Source: an uncultured Lachnospiraceae bacterium (GTDB taxonomy: Bacteria > Bacillota > Clostridia > Lachnospirales > Lachnospiraceae). From it: DNA of 64,000 nucleotides. Below are positions 1-8,802 of the stretch, in pieces (positions within the stretch are counted from its first letter, which is position 1; the number at the start of each line of letters is the position of its first letter). The DNA lies in assembly GCA_946558465.1 (NCBI GenBank), contig CAMNTM010000012.1:27128-91127 (forward strand). The letters are read 5' to 3'. The translations under genes were made by a program, and so were the position numbers. A model generated the notes under the pieces. That model was given only the letters and a program-made list of their open reading frames with translations, had not been told where the DNA came from and ran no database searches.

Positions 1-741
1 ATGCGCTCTTATTATTCCTTCTGCGCGTTGATGGATTACGATGCCAACTGTGAAAGATACATTGAAAAATATGGAAATCAGGCGGCAGCTTTCGTGTCGG
101 GAAAACAGGCAGAGATAACACTTAAGTCAGCTATTGAAAAGGGGCTTAAGGAGGAGGCCCGCTACGCGGCATATGAACTGGTGAAGATACAGGCGCCTCT
201 GGAGATTATCAATGAGCAGATGATACCGGCTCTTGATACAGTAGGAAAGGGCTTTGAGAAAGGGACTGTATTTCTTCCCCAGCTTTTAATGAGCGCAGAT
301 GCGGCGAAGCTTGCATTTGCAGTACTGAAGGATGAGCTGGCAAAGTACGGAGACACACAGCAGAAAAAGGAAAAAATAGTTCTTGCCACAGTAAAAGGTG
401 ATATACATGATATTGGGAAAAACATTGTAAAGGTGCTTCTTGAAAATTACAGCTTTGATGTGATTGATCTGGGAAAGGATGTGGATCCGGAAACGATTGT
501 GGAAAAAGTAATCGAAGAGGATGTAAAGCTGGCAGGTTTAAGCGCACTTATGACCACAACAGTTGTCAGCATGGAGGAGACGATAAAACTGCTTAGAAAG
601 AAAAGACCCGATTGTAAAGTTATGGTAGGAGGAGCGGTTTTGAATCAAGAATATGCAGATATGATAGGAGCAGATTTTTATGGCAAGGATGCGATGCAGT
701 CTGTCTATTATGCACAGAAGCTTTTGAAGGAGGAGATGTAA
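1..741 (+). CDS. metH: Methionine synthase, C-terminal cobalamin-binding part (5' truncated by window)
   Basis: Cobalamin-dependent methionine synthase moves a methyl group from methyl-tetrahydrofolate to homocysteine through a bound corrinoid. Only the end of the gene is in the window. The first ~25 residues look like the last helix of the pterin-binding barrel, so the ATG at base 1 is probably internal. Residues ~35-110 form the four-helix cap and ~125-245 the Rossmann-like B12 domain. D134, H136 and G139 give the DxHxxG motif that supplies the lower cobalt ligand, followed by a TTT loop and a VGGA motif. No reactivation domain follows; the gene ends 3 bases before asnA, so the two are probably cotranscribed. 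A stand-alone corrinoid protein of another methyltransferase is the main alternative. Confidence 0.75.
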   Translation: MRSYYSFCALMDYDANCERYIEKYGNQAAAFVSGKQAEITLKSAIEKGLKEEARYAAYELVKIQAPLEIINEQMIPALDTVGKGFEKGTVFLPQLLMSADAAKLAFAVLKDELAKYGDTQQKKEKIVLATVKGDIHDIGKNIVKVLLENYSFDVIDLGKDVDPETIVEKVIEEDVKLAGLSALMTTTVVSMEETIKLLRKKRPDCKVMVGGAVLNQEYADMIGADFYGKDAMQSVYYAQKLLKEEM

Positions 742-744
742 AGG

Positions 745-1752
745 ATGAGTCTTGTGATACCCAAAAACTATGATCCGCATCTGAGTGTGCGGGAAACACA
801 AGAAGCGATTAAGTATATTCGTGACACATTTCAGAAGGAATTCGGAAAGGAAATGAATCTGGAGAGGATCTCTGCTCCGCTTTTTGTGGAAAAGAGCAGC
901 GGCCTGAATGACAATCTGAACGGGGTAGAACGTCCGGTTCAGTTTGATATTGCGGCAGTTCCAGAGGAGACCATAGAGGTGGTGCACTCTCTTGCAAAAT
1001 GGAAGCGCATGGCTCTTCATGAGTATAAATTCAAACCAGGTGAAGGATTATATACGAACATGAATGCGATCCGCCGAGATGAAGAGCTTGATAATCTGCA
1101 CTCCTGTTATGTAGATCAGTGGGACTGGGAGAAGGTAATTACGAGAGAGGAGCGCACCGTAGAAAAGCTTGAGGAGACCGTGCGTACGATTTTTAAGATC
1201 ATCAAGCATATGCAGCATGAGGTGTGGTACAGATATCCCAATGCAGTGAAGCATCTTCCGGGGGAAATTACCTTTATTACTTCCCAGGAGCTGGAGGACA
1301 GATATCCGGGCAGGACGCCTAAAGAGAGGGAAAATCTGATCACAAAGGAGCTTGGCTGTGTATTTTTGATGCAGATTGGGGATAAGCTTAGAAGCGGAAT
1401 TCCTCATGACGGACGTGCGCCGGATTATGATGACTGGAGCTTGAATGGAGATATTTTATTTTGGCATGAACCGCTTAACTGTGCTCTGGAGATATCCAGC
1501 ATGGGGATTCGTGTAGATGAGAAGTCCTTAGATGAGCAGCTTAAAAAGGCCGGCTGTGAGGATAGAAGAGAACTGCCATACCACAGGATGCTTCTTGAGG
1601 GACAGCTTCCGCTTACCATCGGCGGCGGTATCGGACAGTCCAGACTCTGCATGCTGCTTTTGAACCGGGCACATGTAGGAGAGGTGCAGGCAAGTATCTG
1701 GCCCCAGGAGATGCGTGAAGTCTGCAGGCAGAATGATATATTCCTTTTGTAG
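745..1752 (+). CDS. asnA: Aspartate-ammonia ligase
   Basis: AsnA makes asparagine from aspartate, ammonia and ATP (AMP-forming), with a class II aminoacyl-tRNA-synthetase-like fold. The 335-residue product is full length for the family. Recognisable blocks are an N-terminal [13 protein letters not shown] segment, a central [10 protein letters not shown] segment and a C-terminal [14 protein letters not shown] segment that forms the ATP site. The ribosome site lies inside the end of metH (AAGGAG about 17 bases upstream, plus AAAGG just before the ATG), so translation is probably coupled. No T-box leader is present here; any regulation would come from the start of the operon outside the window. 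Confidence 0.95.
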   Translation: MSLVIPKNYDPHLSVRETQEAIKYIRDTFQKEFGKEMNLERISAPLFVEKSSGLNDNLNGVERPVQFDIAAVPEETIEVVHSLAKWKRMALHEYKFKPGEGLYTNMNAIRRDEELDNLHSCYVDQWDWEKVITREERTVEKLEETVRTIFKIIKHMQHEVWYRYPNAVKHLPGEITFITSQELEDRYPGRTPKERENLITKELGCVFLMQIGDKLRSGIPHDGRAPDYDDWSLNGDILFWHEPLNCALEISSMGIRVDEKSLDEQLKKAGCEDRRELPYHRMLLEGQLPLTIGGGIGQSRLCMLLLNRAHVGEVQASIWPQEMREVCRQNDIFLL

Positions 1753-1810
1753 AGGTGCAGGAAAAGGGTGGATCTCAAGTATATCTGTGCGGCTTGCAGG
1801 CATGTAGAAA

Positions 1811-1864
1811 AAAGGCTTTCGGCAGGATGTGTACCAGAAGGTATGGAGGCGGCCGAAAGCCTTT
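1811..1864. terminator. Bidirectional intrinsic terminator between asnA and merR
   Basis: Perfect 13-bp inverted repeat (1811-1823 with 1852-1864), 28-base loop, T-rich on both sides (TTTATTTTT after the right arm; an A-run before the left arm). It lies between convergent genes and overlaps the merR stop codon. Confidence 0.8.
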
Positions 1865-2321
1865 ATTTTTGTGTTTTCATTTTCAGTTTTATGTCTCTAT
1901 ATAACTTAGGGATTTCGTCAGGGGACAGGGAACGGACTTTTTCTTCTGTACCATCCTGTACGGCCTGTTCATAATACCAGCATTTGAATTCCAGAAGGTT
2001 AAGTGTTTCCTGCATTTTTTCGATCTGCTTTTTGACGGCATCTCTACGGCTCTGGAACAGTGTAAGCCGGTTTATAAGAGAAGCCTTGTCGCCTTTTATA
2101 GCCATGTCGATAAATTTTTTGATTTCTTTGATGGATAAACCGGATTGCTTTAGACATTCGATAACTTTCAGCCATTCATAATCCTTGTCGGTAAACATCC
2201 GGATTCCGCCGCTGGAACGTTCTACAAACGGGAGCAGTCCTTCCTTGTCATAATAGCGCAGAGTGGAAGCCGGGATACCCGAAACCTTTGCCATTTCACC
2301 AACTGTATATAACATAATCAA
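1863..2321 (-). CDS. MerR-family transcriptional regulator
   Basis: A 152-residue MerR-type regulator. The N-terminal winged helix (residues ~4-70) contains the typical YTVGEMAKVSGIPASTLRYYD start. A coiled-coil dimerisation helix follows (~80-125, rich in K, E, Q and R), with a short C-terminal effector tail that has one Cys (C114 region). The first of two close ATGs is preferred because GAGG lies 8 bases before it. The gene is divergent from a flavodoxin whose promoter has the 19-bp spacer typical of MerR targets, so it very likely controls that gene and itself. The inducer is unknown; oxidants or electrophiles would fit the flavodoxin. Confidence 0.88.
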   Translation of the reverse strand: MIMLYTVGEMAKVSGIPASTLRYYDKEGLLPFVERSSGGIRMFTDKDYEWLKVIECLKQSGLSIKEIKKFIDMAIKGDKASLINRLTLFQSRRDAVKKQIEKMQETLNLLEFKCWYYEQAVQDGTEEKVRSLSPDEIPKLYRDIKLKMKTQK

Positions 2322-2382
2322 TTACCTCAGTAAGTTTTATATGTGAATCTGTAGAATTTTATAAAAAAGTTTTATATAGCTC

Positions 2383-2413
2383 TTGACTTAAAGTTTACTT
2401 AAAGTTATATGAT
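2383..2413 (+). promoter_or_regulatory. MerR-type promoter/operator for the flavodoxin gene
   Basis: TTGACT (2383-2388) and TATGAT (2408-2413) are 19 bp apart, the over-long spacing used by MerR-activated promoters. The spacer holds an imperfect dyad at 2387-2404 (CTTAAAGT...ACTTAAAG, 14 of 18 positions symmetric). A second perfect 7-bp inverted repeat, TAAACTT-N8-AAGTTTA, lies at 2419-2440. Confidence 0.7.
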
Positions 2414-2488
2414 TAATGTAAACTTATTATATAAAGTTTAAATTTGAAAGTCAACGAAAACATTGGAAAGTATAGGAGGATTTTAACA

Positions 2489-2965
2489 ATGAGCAAAGCA
2501 TTAGTGGCGTATTTCAGTGCAAGCAAAGTGACAGAAGGGGTTGCAGAAAGCCTGGCAGAAGCGATAGGGGCAGATCTGTTTGAAATTAAACCGGAGATTC
2601 CGTATACGGATGCTGATCTTGACTGGCAGGACAGAAAAAGCAGAAGTTCGGTTGAGATGAACGACAGAGGATGCCGTCCTGCGATCAGCTCCAGGGTAGA
2701 GGATATGGGACAGTACGAGGTTGTTTTTGTCGGATTCCCGGTGTGGTGGTACAGGGAGCCGTCTATTGTTGATACCTTTATGGAGGCCTATGATTTTGAC
2801 GGAAAGACGATTATTCCTTTTGCCACGTCCGGTGGAAGTCCGATTGGGAATTCCGGAAAGAATATGCAGACTTTGGTTCCGGGAGCAAAGGTAATGAAGG
2901 GAAAATGCTTTGCCGCAAATGTCTCCGAAAAGGTACTTGCGGGCTGGGCGGCAGAATGGCTGTAA
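2489..2965 (+). CDS. Flavodoxin-like FMN protein
   Basis: A 158-residue flavodoxin-fold protein, predicted cytoplasmic, for low-potential electron transfer or as an NAD(P)H:quinone-reductase-like partner. The N-terminal KALVAYFSASKVTEGVAE segment is the phosphate-binding loop; the middle holds GFPVWWYREPSIVDTF, and the PFATSGGSPIG segment is typical of Flavodoxin_4-type proteins of Firmicutes. The start at 2489 is chosen because AGGAGGA precedes it by about 8 bases; an in-frame ATG 45 bases upstream lacks a site. The divergent merR gene and the 19-bp-spacer promoter suggest induction by an electrophile or redox signal. Confidence 0.85.
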   Translation: MSKALVAYFSASKVTEGVAESLAEAIGADLFEIKPEIPYTDADLDWQDRKSRSSVEMNDRGCRPAISSRVEDMGQYEVVFVGFPVWWYREPSIVDTFMEAYDFDGKTIIPFATSGGSPIGNSGKNMQTLVPGAKVMKGKCFAANVSEKVLAGWAAEWL

Positions 2966-3034
2966 AATGATTGAAATTAACGCTCTGGCAACTGCCGGTT
3001 GACAGATTTGACAGTGTACTTTCTGGACTGCAAC

Positions 3035-3061
3035 CTGTAATTATGATAAGGTTGATTACAG
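3035..3061 (+). promoter_or_regulatory. Inverted repeat around a likely -10 box of the XRE gene
   Basis: A perfect 7-bp inverted repeat CTGTAAT / ATTACAG (3035-3041, 3055-3061) brackets TATGAT at 3042-3047, 28-54 bases before the downstream XRE regulator. No strong -35 was found. A site for autoregulation is inferred. Confidence 0.4.
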
Positions 3062-3088
3062 AATTAAGACAGTACAGGAGGTAAAAAT

Positions 3089-4090
3089 ATGATATTAGCA
3101 GATAAGATAGTGGCTCTCCGCAAAAAAGCAGGCTGGTCACAGGAGGAACTGGCAAATCAGCTTGGCGTAACAAGACAATCTGTTTCAAAGTGGGAAGGTG
3201 CACAGTCTATACCAGATTTAGATAGAGTAATTCAGCTGAGCAGAATATTTGAGGTATCGACAGACTATTTATTAAAAGAAGAGATAGAGGAGCGTGAATA
3301 CGCAGAAGAAGCGTATTCCTCCGATAATATGATCCCGATACGGCGTGTATCAATGGAAGAAGCTTCGGAATACTTAAGGCTGTGCAGAGAGTCGGCGCCC
3401 AAAATAGCGGCAGGAACCTTTCTATGCATCATCTCACCGATTTGTCTTTTGCTTTTAGGCATGTTCAGTGAATATTCGATACTGAGAATCTCGGAAAATG
3501 TGGCGGGAGGAATGGGAATATGCATTCTGCTGGCGCTGGTAACGGCAGGAATCGTACTATTTCTTTCCTGTGATGCGAAGGTAAAGGAGTTTGAATATCT
3601 GAATAAAGAAGTATTTGAGACAGAGTATGGAGTAACCGGGATGGTACAGGACAGAAAAAAGCATTTCCAGAGCACATATTCCAGTCTGAATATTAAGGGG
3701 ACAGTGCTTTGTATCTTATCGGTTATACCGTTGTTTGCTGCTGCGTGTACAGATAATGATGTTCTGGGAGTAATTGCTCTGTGCCTGCTTCTGTTGATTG
3801 TAGGAATCGGCTGTATAGCGTTTGTGTATGGAGGCGTGATTTGGGGGGCCATGGATAAACTTCTGCAGGAGGGAGATTATACACAGGCAAAGAAAAAGAA
3901 AAAGCATGTTCTTGGTCCTGTCAGCGCAGTTTATTGGCTGATGATTACCGCCGTATTCTTCTGGTATACTTACGGTCCGGATGGAAACGGACATCCGGGA
4001 TCAAGTAAGTTTATATGGATGATCAGCGGGGTGCTTTACGGGGCGGTAGTTGTTATTGTCAGGCTGATCGAAAAAAATACTGAAAAATAA
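3089..4090 (+). CDS. XRE-family helix-turn-helix protein with membrane domain
   Basis: A 333-residue membrane-anchored regulator. Residues 1-65 are a Cro/CI helix-turn-helix (WSQEELANQLGVTRQSVSKWE) with the STDYLLK end typical of Firmicutes XRE proteins. The rest is a linker and about six hydrophobic segments, near residues 107-130, 140-160, 200-220, 222-250, 280-300 and 308-328. The start follows CAGGAGG. This layout is common in Clostridia, where the soluble DNA-binding part is tethered to a membrane sensor of unknown ligand. It is followed by a terminator, so it appears monocistronic. Confidence 0.85.
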   Translation: MILADKIVALRKKAGWSQEELANQLGVTRQSVSKWEGAQSIPDLDRVIQLSRIFEVSTDYLLKEEIEEREYAEEAYSSDNMIPIRRVSMEEASEYLRLCRESAPKIAAGTFLCIISPICLLLLGMFSEYSILRISENVAGGMGICILLALVTAGIVLFLSCDAKVKEFEYLNKEVFETEYGVTGMVQDRKKHFQSTYSSLNIKGTVLCILSVIPLFAAACTDNDVLGVIALCLLLLIVGIGCIAFVYGGVIWGAMDKLLQEGDYTQAKKKKKHVLGPVSAVYWLMITAVFFWYTYGPDGNGHPGSSKFIWMISGVLYGAVVVIVRLIEKNTEK

Positions 4091-4131
4091 TAAAATAAAA
4101 AGATAACTAAGCATAAGAATTTAAAACGGAA

Positions 4132-4174
4132 GCGGTGGAATCTCAGCAGAAGGAACGGATTGCCACCGTTTTGT
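4132..4174 (+). terminator. Probable intrinsic terminator after the XRE gene
   Basis: GCGGTGGAAT and ATTGCCACCG pair with one bulged base, followed by TTTTGTCT. The loop is about 18 bases long. Confidence 0.5.
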
Positions 4175-4219
4175 CTATATAGCACATAGGTTTTATTTGT
4201 CTTATAGAATAATCAAATA

Positions 4220-4268
4220 ATTACATATGTAATATCTATTAGACAAAAGAAAATGAGAGAGTTAAAAT
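4220..4268 (+). promoter_or_regulatory. Promoter and palindromic operator of the peptide transporter operon
   Basis: TAGACA (4240-4245), 17 bp, TAAAAT (4263-4268) make a good sigma-A promoter. Six bases upstream of the -35 is a perfect 14-bp palindrome, ATTACATATGTAAT (4220-4233), placed where an activator would bind. The regulator is not identified. Confidence 0.55.
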
Positions 4269-4311
4269 GATACTGCAAATTTGTACATTTTTACAATAAG
4301 GAGGAAACAGC

Positions 4312-6000
4312 ATGAAAAGAAAACTAATCGGCATATTATTGTGTGCTGCGATGGTGTGCGGACTTGCAGGATGCGGAAAAAGCGGGGAAACAAAGGAAGG
4401 AGAGACGGCGGGAGAAAGCGGCGCTGCGAAGAAAGATACGATTGTCTGCGGTATAGCAGATAATGTGCCGGGGATTTTTAATCCGCTGGTTGCTACAAAG
4501 ACAACGGATCAGGATATTAATAAGATTATCTATCCGTCATTGCTGGAGATTACAGATACGGGAGACTTTCAGCCGTACCTGGCAGAGTCTTATGAAGTTT
4601 CAGAGGATAATTTGAAAATGACATTTCATCTGCAGAAGGAAGCGAAGTGGCATGACGGGGAACCGGTTACGGCAGAGGATGTAGCGTTTACATTTGAAAG
4701 TATTTTTGACGGAAGCTTTACGGGAACTTCTTATGAGAAGGTCTCTTCTATTACCGGAGCAAAGGATAAGCATGAAGGAAATGCTGAAAAAGCAGAGGGA
4801 ATCAAGATAATTGACGAACACACAATTGAGTTTACGTTTGATCAAGTGTATGCACCGGCATTTGCGGATATTGTGACAAGAGGAATTATTCCAGAGCATA
4901 TCTGGGGCAGCATTCCGGTAGCAGAATTTGAAAATCAGGCGGAGTTATTTAAAAAGCCGGTCGGCTGCGGACCATATAAGGTAGACGAATACGTAGAAGG
5001 CCAGCATATTAACATGACTGCAAACGAGGATTTCTTTTTGGGCAGGCCGAAGACAGAAAAATTTGTAATTAAGATTGTTTCACCGGACAGTATTCTAGCT
5101 GAATATCAAAACGGTACGATTGATATTGTCAGTGTAAGGGATCTTACCTCTGATGACCTTACAACACTTACGGATACGCTGGGAGTAGAAGTAGTGAATT
5201 TCCCGAATAACGTATACAGGTACATCGGAATTAATATGAGAAAAGAAGTATTCCAGGATAAGAATTTAAGAGAGGCTCTGATTTATGCGATAAACAGAGA
5301 GCAGATTGTGGAAAGTATTCTTGAAGGAAAGGGTGTTACAGTAGAGGCGCCGTTTTTACCAGCCGGCTGGGCAAAGGCAGATGAGAGCAAGCTTACGGTA
5401 CGTTCCTATGATCCGGAAAAGGCAAAGGCGCTCTTGAAAGAATCCGGGTATGAGGACAGAGACGGTGACGGGATTGCTGAAAATGCGGACGGAGTGAAGC
5501 TGTCCTTTACCTATAAAATACCTTCTGATTCTCAGATTACGGAACAGGTAGCTCTTGTGGTCCAGCAGAGCTTTAAGGAGATCGGAGTGAATGTTGAGCT
5601 TAAAACCTTTGAATATCAGGCGCTGGCCACAGAAGCAATTTTCAATCATGATTTTGATTTCTATACACTGAACTGCCAGTTCGGACTTGACCCGGATATT
5701 AAATCCTGGTGGCATTCTTCCTCTGCACAGGATGAACCGGGAGTTCCAAGCTGGAACTTTGACAGCTTTAAAAATGAGGAGGTCGATAAGCTGATAGACC
5801 AGGCAAATGCAACACTTGATCAGGATGAACGGAAGACCGCATACAATGACGCTGCCGCGGTTATCAGTGAGGAGGCTCCGATGATCTTCCTGTACGTACA
5901 GGACAATGCATATGCATACCCAGAAGGAACAGAAGGATTTTCGCCGTATACATTTAATGTATTCTATAATGTGTATAACTGGACTGTTCCGCAGAAATAA
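4312..6000 (+). CDS. Peptide ABC transporter substrate-binding lipoprotein
   Basis: Extracellular solute-binding protein of family 5 (DppA/OppA type), 562 residues. A lipoprotein signal ends in LAGC (Cys21), followed by a flexible G/E/S/K-rich linker, so the protein is tethered outside the membrane. Landmarks are the family-5 YPSLLEIT...YLAESYEVS block near residues 63-92, WHDGEPVTAEDVAFTF near 113, and the CGPYKVDEY block near 220. AAGGAGG lies 8 bases before the ATG. It is the first gene of a complete five-gene importer. The substrate may be di- or oligopeptides; nickel or other ligands cannot be excluded from sequence. Confidence 0.9.
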   Translation: MKRKLIGILLCAAMVCGLAGCGKSGETKEGETAGESGAAKKDTIVCGIADNVPGIFNPLVATKTTDQDINKIIYPSLLEITDTGDFQPYLAESYEVSEDNLKMTFHLQKEAKWHDGEPVTAEDVAFTFESIFDGSFTGTSYEKVSSITGAKDKHEGNAEKAEGIKIIDEHTIEFTFDQVYAPAFADIVTRGIIPEHIWGSIPVAEFENQAELFKKPVGCGPYKVDEYVEGQHINMTANEDFFLGRPKTEKFVIKIVSPDSILAEYQNGTIDIVSVRDLTSDDLTTLTDTLGVEVVNFPNNVYRYIGINMRKEVFQDKNLREALIYAINREQIVESILEGKGVTVEAPFLPAGWAKADESKLTVRSYDPEKAKALLKESGYEDRDGDGIAENADGVKLSFTYKIPSDSQITEQVALVVQQSFKEIGVNVELKTFEYQALATEAIFNHDFDFYTLNCQFGLDPDIKSWWHSSSAQDEPGVPSWNFDSFKNEEVDKLIDQANATLDQDERKTAYNDAAAVISEEAPMIFLYVQDNAYAYPEGTEGFSPYTFNVFYNVYNWTVPQK

Positions 6001-6086
6001 AAAACATAAAATATATCTTAATGTATATCTGAGGCTGCTGCGTTATGCAGAGGCCTCAGTGTTATATACAGATACAGGAGAAAAAA

Positions 6087-7070
6087 ATGTGGAAATATCT
6101 ATTAAAACGAATCGGTATTTCAGTGGTGATACTTGTTATTGTGTCAATTGTGATTTTCGTGCTGATTCGAATGCAGCCGGGAAATCCCTTTGTAGGAATG
6201 GTATCTGCCGATACGGATCCTGACTATATTGAAAAGAGGATGGAAGAGCTGGGATATAATGCGCCCCTGCCGGAACAGTATGTAAAATGGCTGGGACGTA
6301 CCTTAAAACTTGATTTGGGATATTCCTTACAATATAAGCTGCCGGTGGCAGAGCTTATTCTGGGACGTATGAAAAACACATTGCTGCTGTCGGGGACTGC
6401 ATTTGTATTAAGTTCGTTTATAGCGGCGGCAGCGGGTGTCTATACAGCCTATAAGCGGAAGAGTATTTTTGATCATGTGATAACGCTTATTTCTTTTGTT
6501 ATGGTGTCGGTGCCGACATTTTTCAGCGCTCTTCTTTTGATTAAGATTCTAAGCTTTGATTTAGGGCTGCTGCCTCCGAGCGGAATCGTAACATCCGGAA
6601 GCAGCTATGTGGGATTGGAACGAATAAAAGATACGTTAGTACATATGGTGCTGCCGGTAGGGATATTGACCATTGTACAGTCAGCCTCTATGATGCGGTA
6701 TATCAGGGCCTCCATGTCAGATATTTTTACGCAGGATTATATGCGGATGGCAAAGGCTAAAGGCATGAAAGCCGGCAGATTGATATGGGTCCACGGCTTT
6801 CGCAATGCGTGGACAGCAGTAATTACCTTATTTGCCATGCAGTTTCCAAGTCTTTTATCGGGAGCAGTTTTGACGGAAACTGTGTTTGTATGGCCGGGGA
6901 TTGGAAGACTTAATTATGATGCGATTCTGTCACAGGATTATCCGGTTATTATGGGAGTTACAATCTTTATGGCAGTTATTATCGTCGGAATGAATCTGCT
7001 TGCAGATGTGCTGTGTGCGGTTGCAAATCCACGTATCAGTGTGTTCAGGAAGGAAGCAGGAACAGTATGA
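6087..7070 (+). CDS. Peptide ABC transporter permease (DppB type)
   Basis: Inner-membrane permease of a type I peptide importer, 327 residues. It starts with an amphipathic helix and TM1, then an extracellular loop carrying the family MQPGNPF motif, and five further TM segments. The EAA-type coupling loop (YMRMAKAKGMKAGRLIWVHG) sits near residues 215-235. The start at 6087 follows CAGGAG; an upstream in-frame ATG at 6045 lacks a site. Its TGA overlaps the next permease start as ATGA, so the two subunits are translationally coupled. Confidence 0.92.
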   Translation: MWKYLLKRIGISVVILVIVSIVIFVLIRMQPGNPFVGMVSADTDPDYIEKRMEELGYNAPLPEQYVKWLGRTLKLDLGYSLQYKLPVAELILGRMKNTLLLSGTAFVLSSFIAAAAGVYTAYKRKSIFDHVITLISFVMVSVPTFFSALLLIKILSFDLGLLPPSGIVTSGSSYVGLERIKDTLVHMVLPVGILTIVQSASMMRYIRASMSDIFTQDYMRMAKAKGMKAGRLIWVHGFRNAWTAVITLFAMQFPSLLSGAVLTETVFVWPGIGRLNYDAILSQDYPVIMGVTIFMAVIIVGMNLLADVLCAVANPRISVFRKEAGTV

Positions 7071-7939
7071 AAAAAGATCAAAATAAACCATTAGAAAAAT
7101 CAGAGCATATTGCCTTGTACAAATTTATTCACAATAAAACGGCGGTTATCAGCGCTGTAATCTTGTTTCTTCTGGCGGCAGTGTCAGTTTTGGCTCCGGT
7201 ACTGGCATCTTATGGATTTGATACGACAGATTTAATGAACGTAAGGAAGGCGCCGGGAAGCCTTCATATTCTGGGAACAGACAGTGTGGGAAGAGATGTA
7301 TTTACACGCATTCTTTACGGAGGACGGGTATCTATTCTGGTGGGTATCAGCGCCATGCTGATACAGCTGTTTCTTGGTACGCTTCTAGGAATCGCAGCGG
7401 GATATTACAGCGGTATTTTAGATATGATTTTTTCAAGGATTGCAGATGCAATTATGTGTTTTCCGTTCTTTGTGATTGCCATGTCGGTTGTAGCTGTAAT
7501 TGGTCCGGGTACCTTTAAGCTTGTATTTGTGATCGGATTTCTGATGTGGCCGAAGCTTTTTCGAATCGTAAGAACAGAGGTGATGGAGCTTAAGGAAAAT
7601 GACTATATTGCTGCGGCAAAGGCGATGGGGATGTCTTCAGGAGAGATTATGATAAAACATCTGCTGCCGAATGTGATGTCGCCGGTACTTGTCTCATCGA
7701 CGTTATCGGTGGCGCAGGGAATTATTCTTGAAGCGTCGTTAAGCTTCTTGGGGCTTGGGGTCCAGCCGCCGCTTGCAAGCTGGGGAAATATGCTTTCGGA
7801 TGCACAGAGCATGTCAGTACTGGCAAATAACTGGTGGATGTGGGTGCCGCCTGGAATTATGGTGGCATTGACGGTACTGGCAATAAATTTTGTGGGAGAA
7901 GGACTTAGAGATGCGCTGGACCCTAAGGTGCGCGGATAA
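7067..7939 (+). CDS. Peptide ABC transporter permease (DppC type)
   Basis: Second permease subunit, 290 residues, pairing with the DppB-type protein to form the transmembrane pore. The N-terminal cytoplasmic tail and TM1 are followed by the family HILGTDSVGRDVFTRILYGG block, then five TM helices and an EAA loop (YIAAAKAMGMSSGEIMIKHLLPN) near residue 185. The ASLSFLGLGVQPPLASWGNM segment near the C terminus is diagnostic for this subfamily. The start uses the ATGA overlap with the upstream stop, with GGAAG as ribosome site. An ATPase gene begins 11 bases downstream. Confidence 0.92.
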   Translation: MKKDQNKPLEKSEHIALYKFIHNKTAVISAVILFLLAAVSVLAPVLASYGFDTTDLMNVRKAPGSLHILGTDSVGRDVFTRILYGGRVSILVGISAMLIQLFLGTLLGIAAGYYSGILDMIFSRIADAIMCFPFFVIAMSVVAVIGPGTFKLVFVIGFLMWPKLFRIVRTEVMELKENDYIAAAKAMGMSSGEIMIKHLLPNVMSPVLVSSTLSVAQGIILEASLSFLGLGVQPPLASWGNMLSDAQSMSVLANNWWMWVPPGIMVALTVLAINFVGEGLRDALDPKVRG

Positions 7940-7950
7940 GAGAGGCAGTT

Positions 7951-8802
7951 ATGGAATTACTTAAAATAAAAAACCTGTCAGTGTCATTTAAGGTGGCCTG
8001 CGGGCGTGTACATGCGGTAAATGATTTATCATTCTCTTTACAAAAGGGAAAATGTCTTGCGATAGTCGGGGAATCAGGAAGTGGAAAGAGTGTGACGGCG
8101 CTGTCTATAATGAGGATTTTAGAGACGAACGCGTCGGTAGACGGCGGACAGATCCTTTTTGAAGGACGAAATATTCTTGCGGTGAAAGAAAAGGAAATGC
8201 AGAGTATTAGGGGGAAACAGATATCCATGATCTTCCAGGATCCGATGACGGCACTGAATCCATCCTATACGGTGTATAGACAGATTGCAGAATTATATAA
8301 ACTGCACAGGAAGGCTGCAGAAAATGTAAAGCAGGAGATTACGGAGCTTCTTGGAAGGCTACATATTCCCAATCCGGAGCTTATTTTAAAGAAATATCCT
8401 TTTGAGCTTTCAGGGGGGATGTGTCAGAGGATTGTAATTGCGATGGCATTTGCGCTGAAGCCGGATATCATTATTGCGGATGAGCCGACTACTGCACTTG
8501 ATGTAAGTACGCAGGCAGAAATTTTGAAGCTGCTAAAGGAACTGTCGGAAGATACGGGAAGTGCAGTGCTTCTTATCACGCACGATATGGGAGTTGTGGC
8601 AGAGATGGCAGACGAGGTTATGGTGATGTACAATGGGAGGCGGGTAGAAAAAAAAGAAGCAGAGGAATTTTTTCGGAATCCGGAGCATCCATATACAAAA
8701 GGATTATTAAGAGCAAGGCCGGAGAATTTCAACGGTAGATTTATAACCATGTCGGACGAAAGGGGGGAAATAAAAAGTGGAGGAACAAAGTACACTTCTT
8801 AA
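7951..8802 (+). CDS. Peptide ABC transporter ATPase (DppD type, short C terminus)
   Basis: ATP-binding subunit, 283 residues. Walker A is GESGSGKS near residue 36; the signature is LSGGMCQR, with Cys where Gln is usual; Walker B is IIIADEPT, followed by the switch His (LLITHDMG). It energises the DppB/DppC-type pair. The C terminus stops soon after the HPYTKGLL segment, so the usual ~40-residue oligopeptide-transporter tail (a Cys-rich extension seen in the partner ATPase) is absent. The reading frame ends inside the start of the next gene, with a 26-base overlap. Truncation by mutation is possible, but the family includes such short members. Confidence 0.9.
   Translation: MELLKIKNLSVSFKVACGRVHAVNDLSFSLQKGKCLAIVGESGSGKSVTALSIMRILETNASVDGGQILFEGRNILAVKEKEMQSIRGKQISMIFQDPMTALNPSYTVYRQIAELYKLHRKAAENVKQEITELLGRLHIPNPELILKKYPFELSGGMCQRIVIAMAFALKPDIIIADEPTTALDVSTQAEILKLLKELSEDTGSAVLLITHDMGVVAEMADEVMVMYNGRRVEKKEAEEFFRNPEHPYTKGLLRARPENFNGRFITMSDERGEIKSGGTKYTS

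Noticed and set aside
1768..1974. 68-codon + frame across the asnA-merR junction
   Set aside because: It runs through the bidirectional terminator and the antisense of merR.
7951..8802. DppD-type ATPase as a pseudogene because of its short C terminus
   Set aside because: All nucleotide-binding motifs are intact and the overlap with the next start is clean; short members of the family exist.
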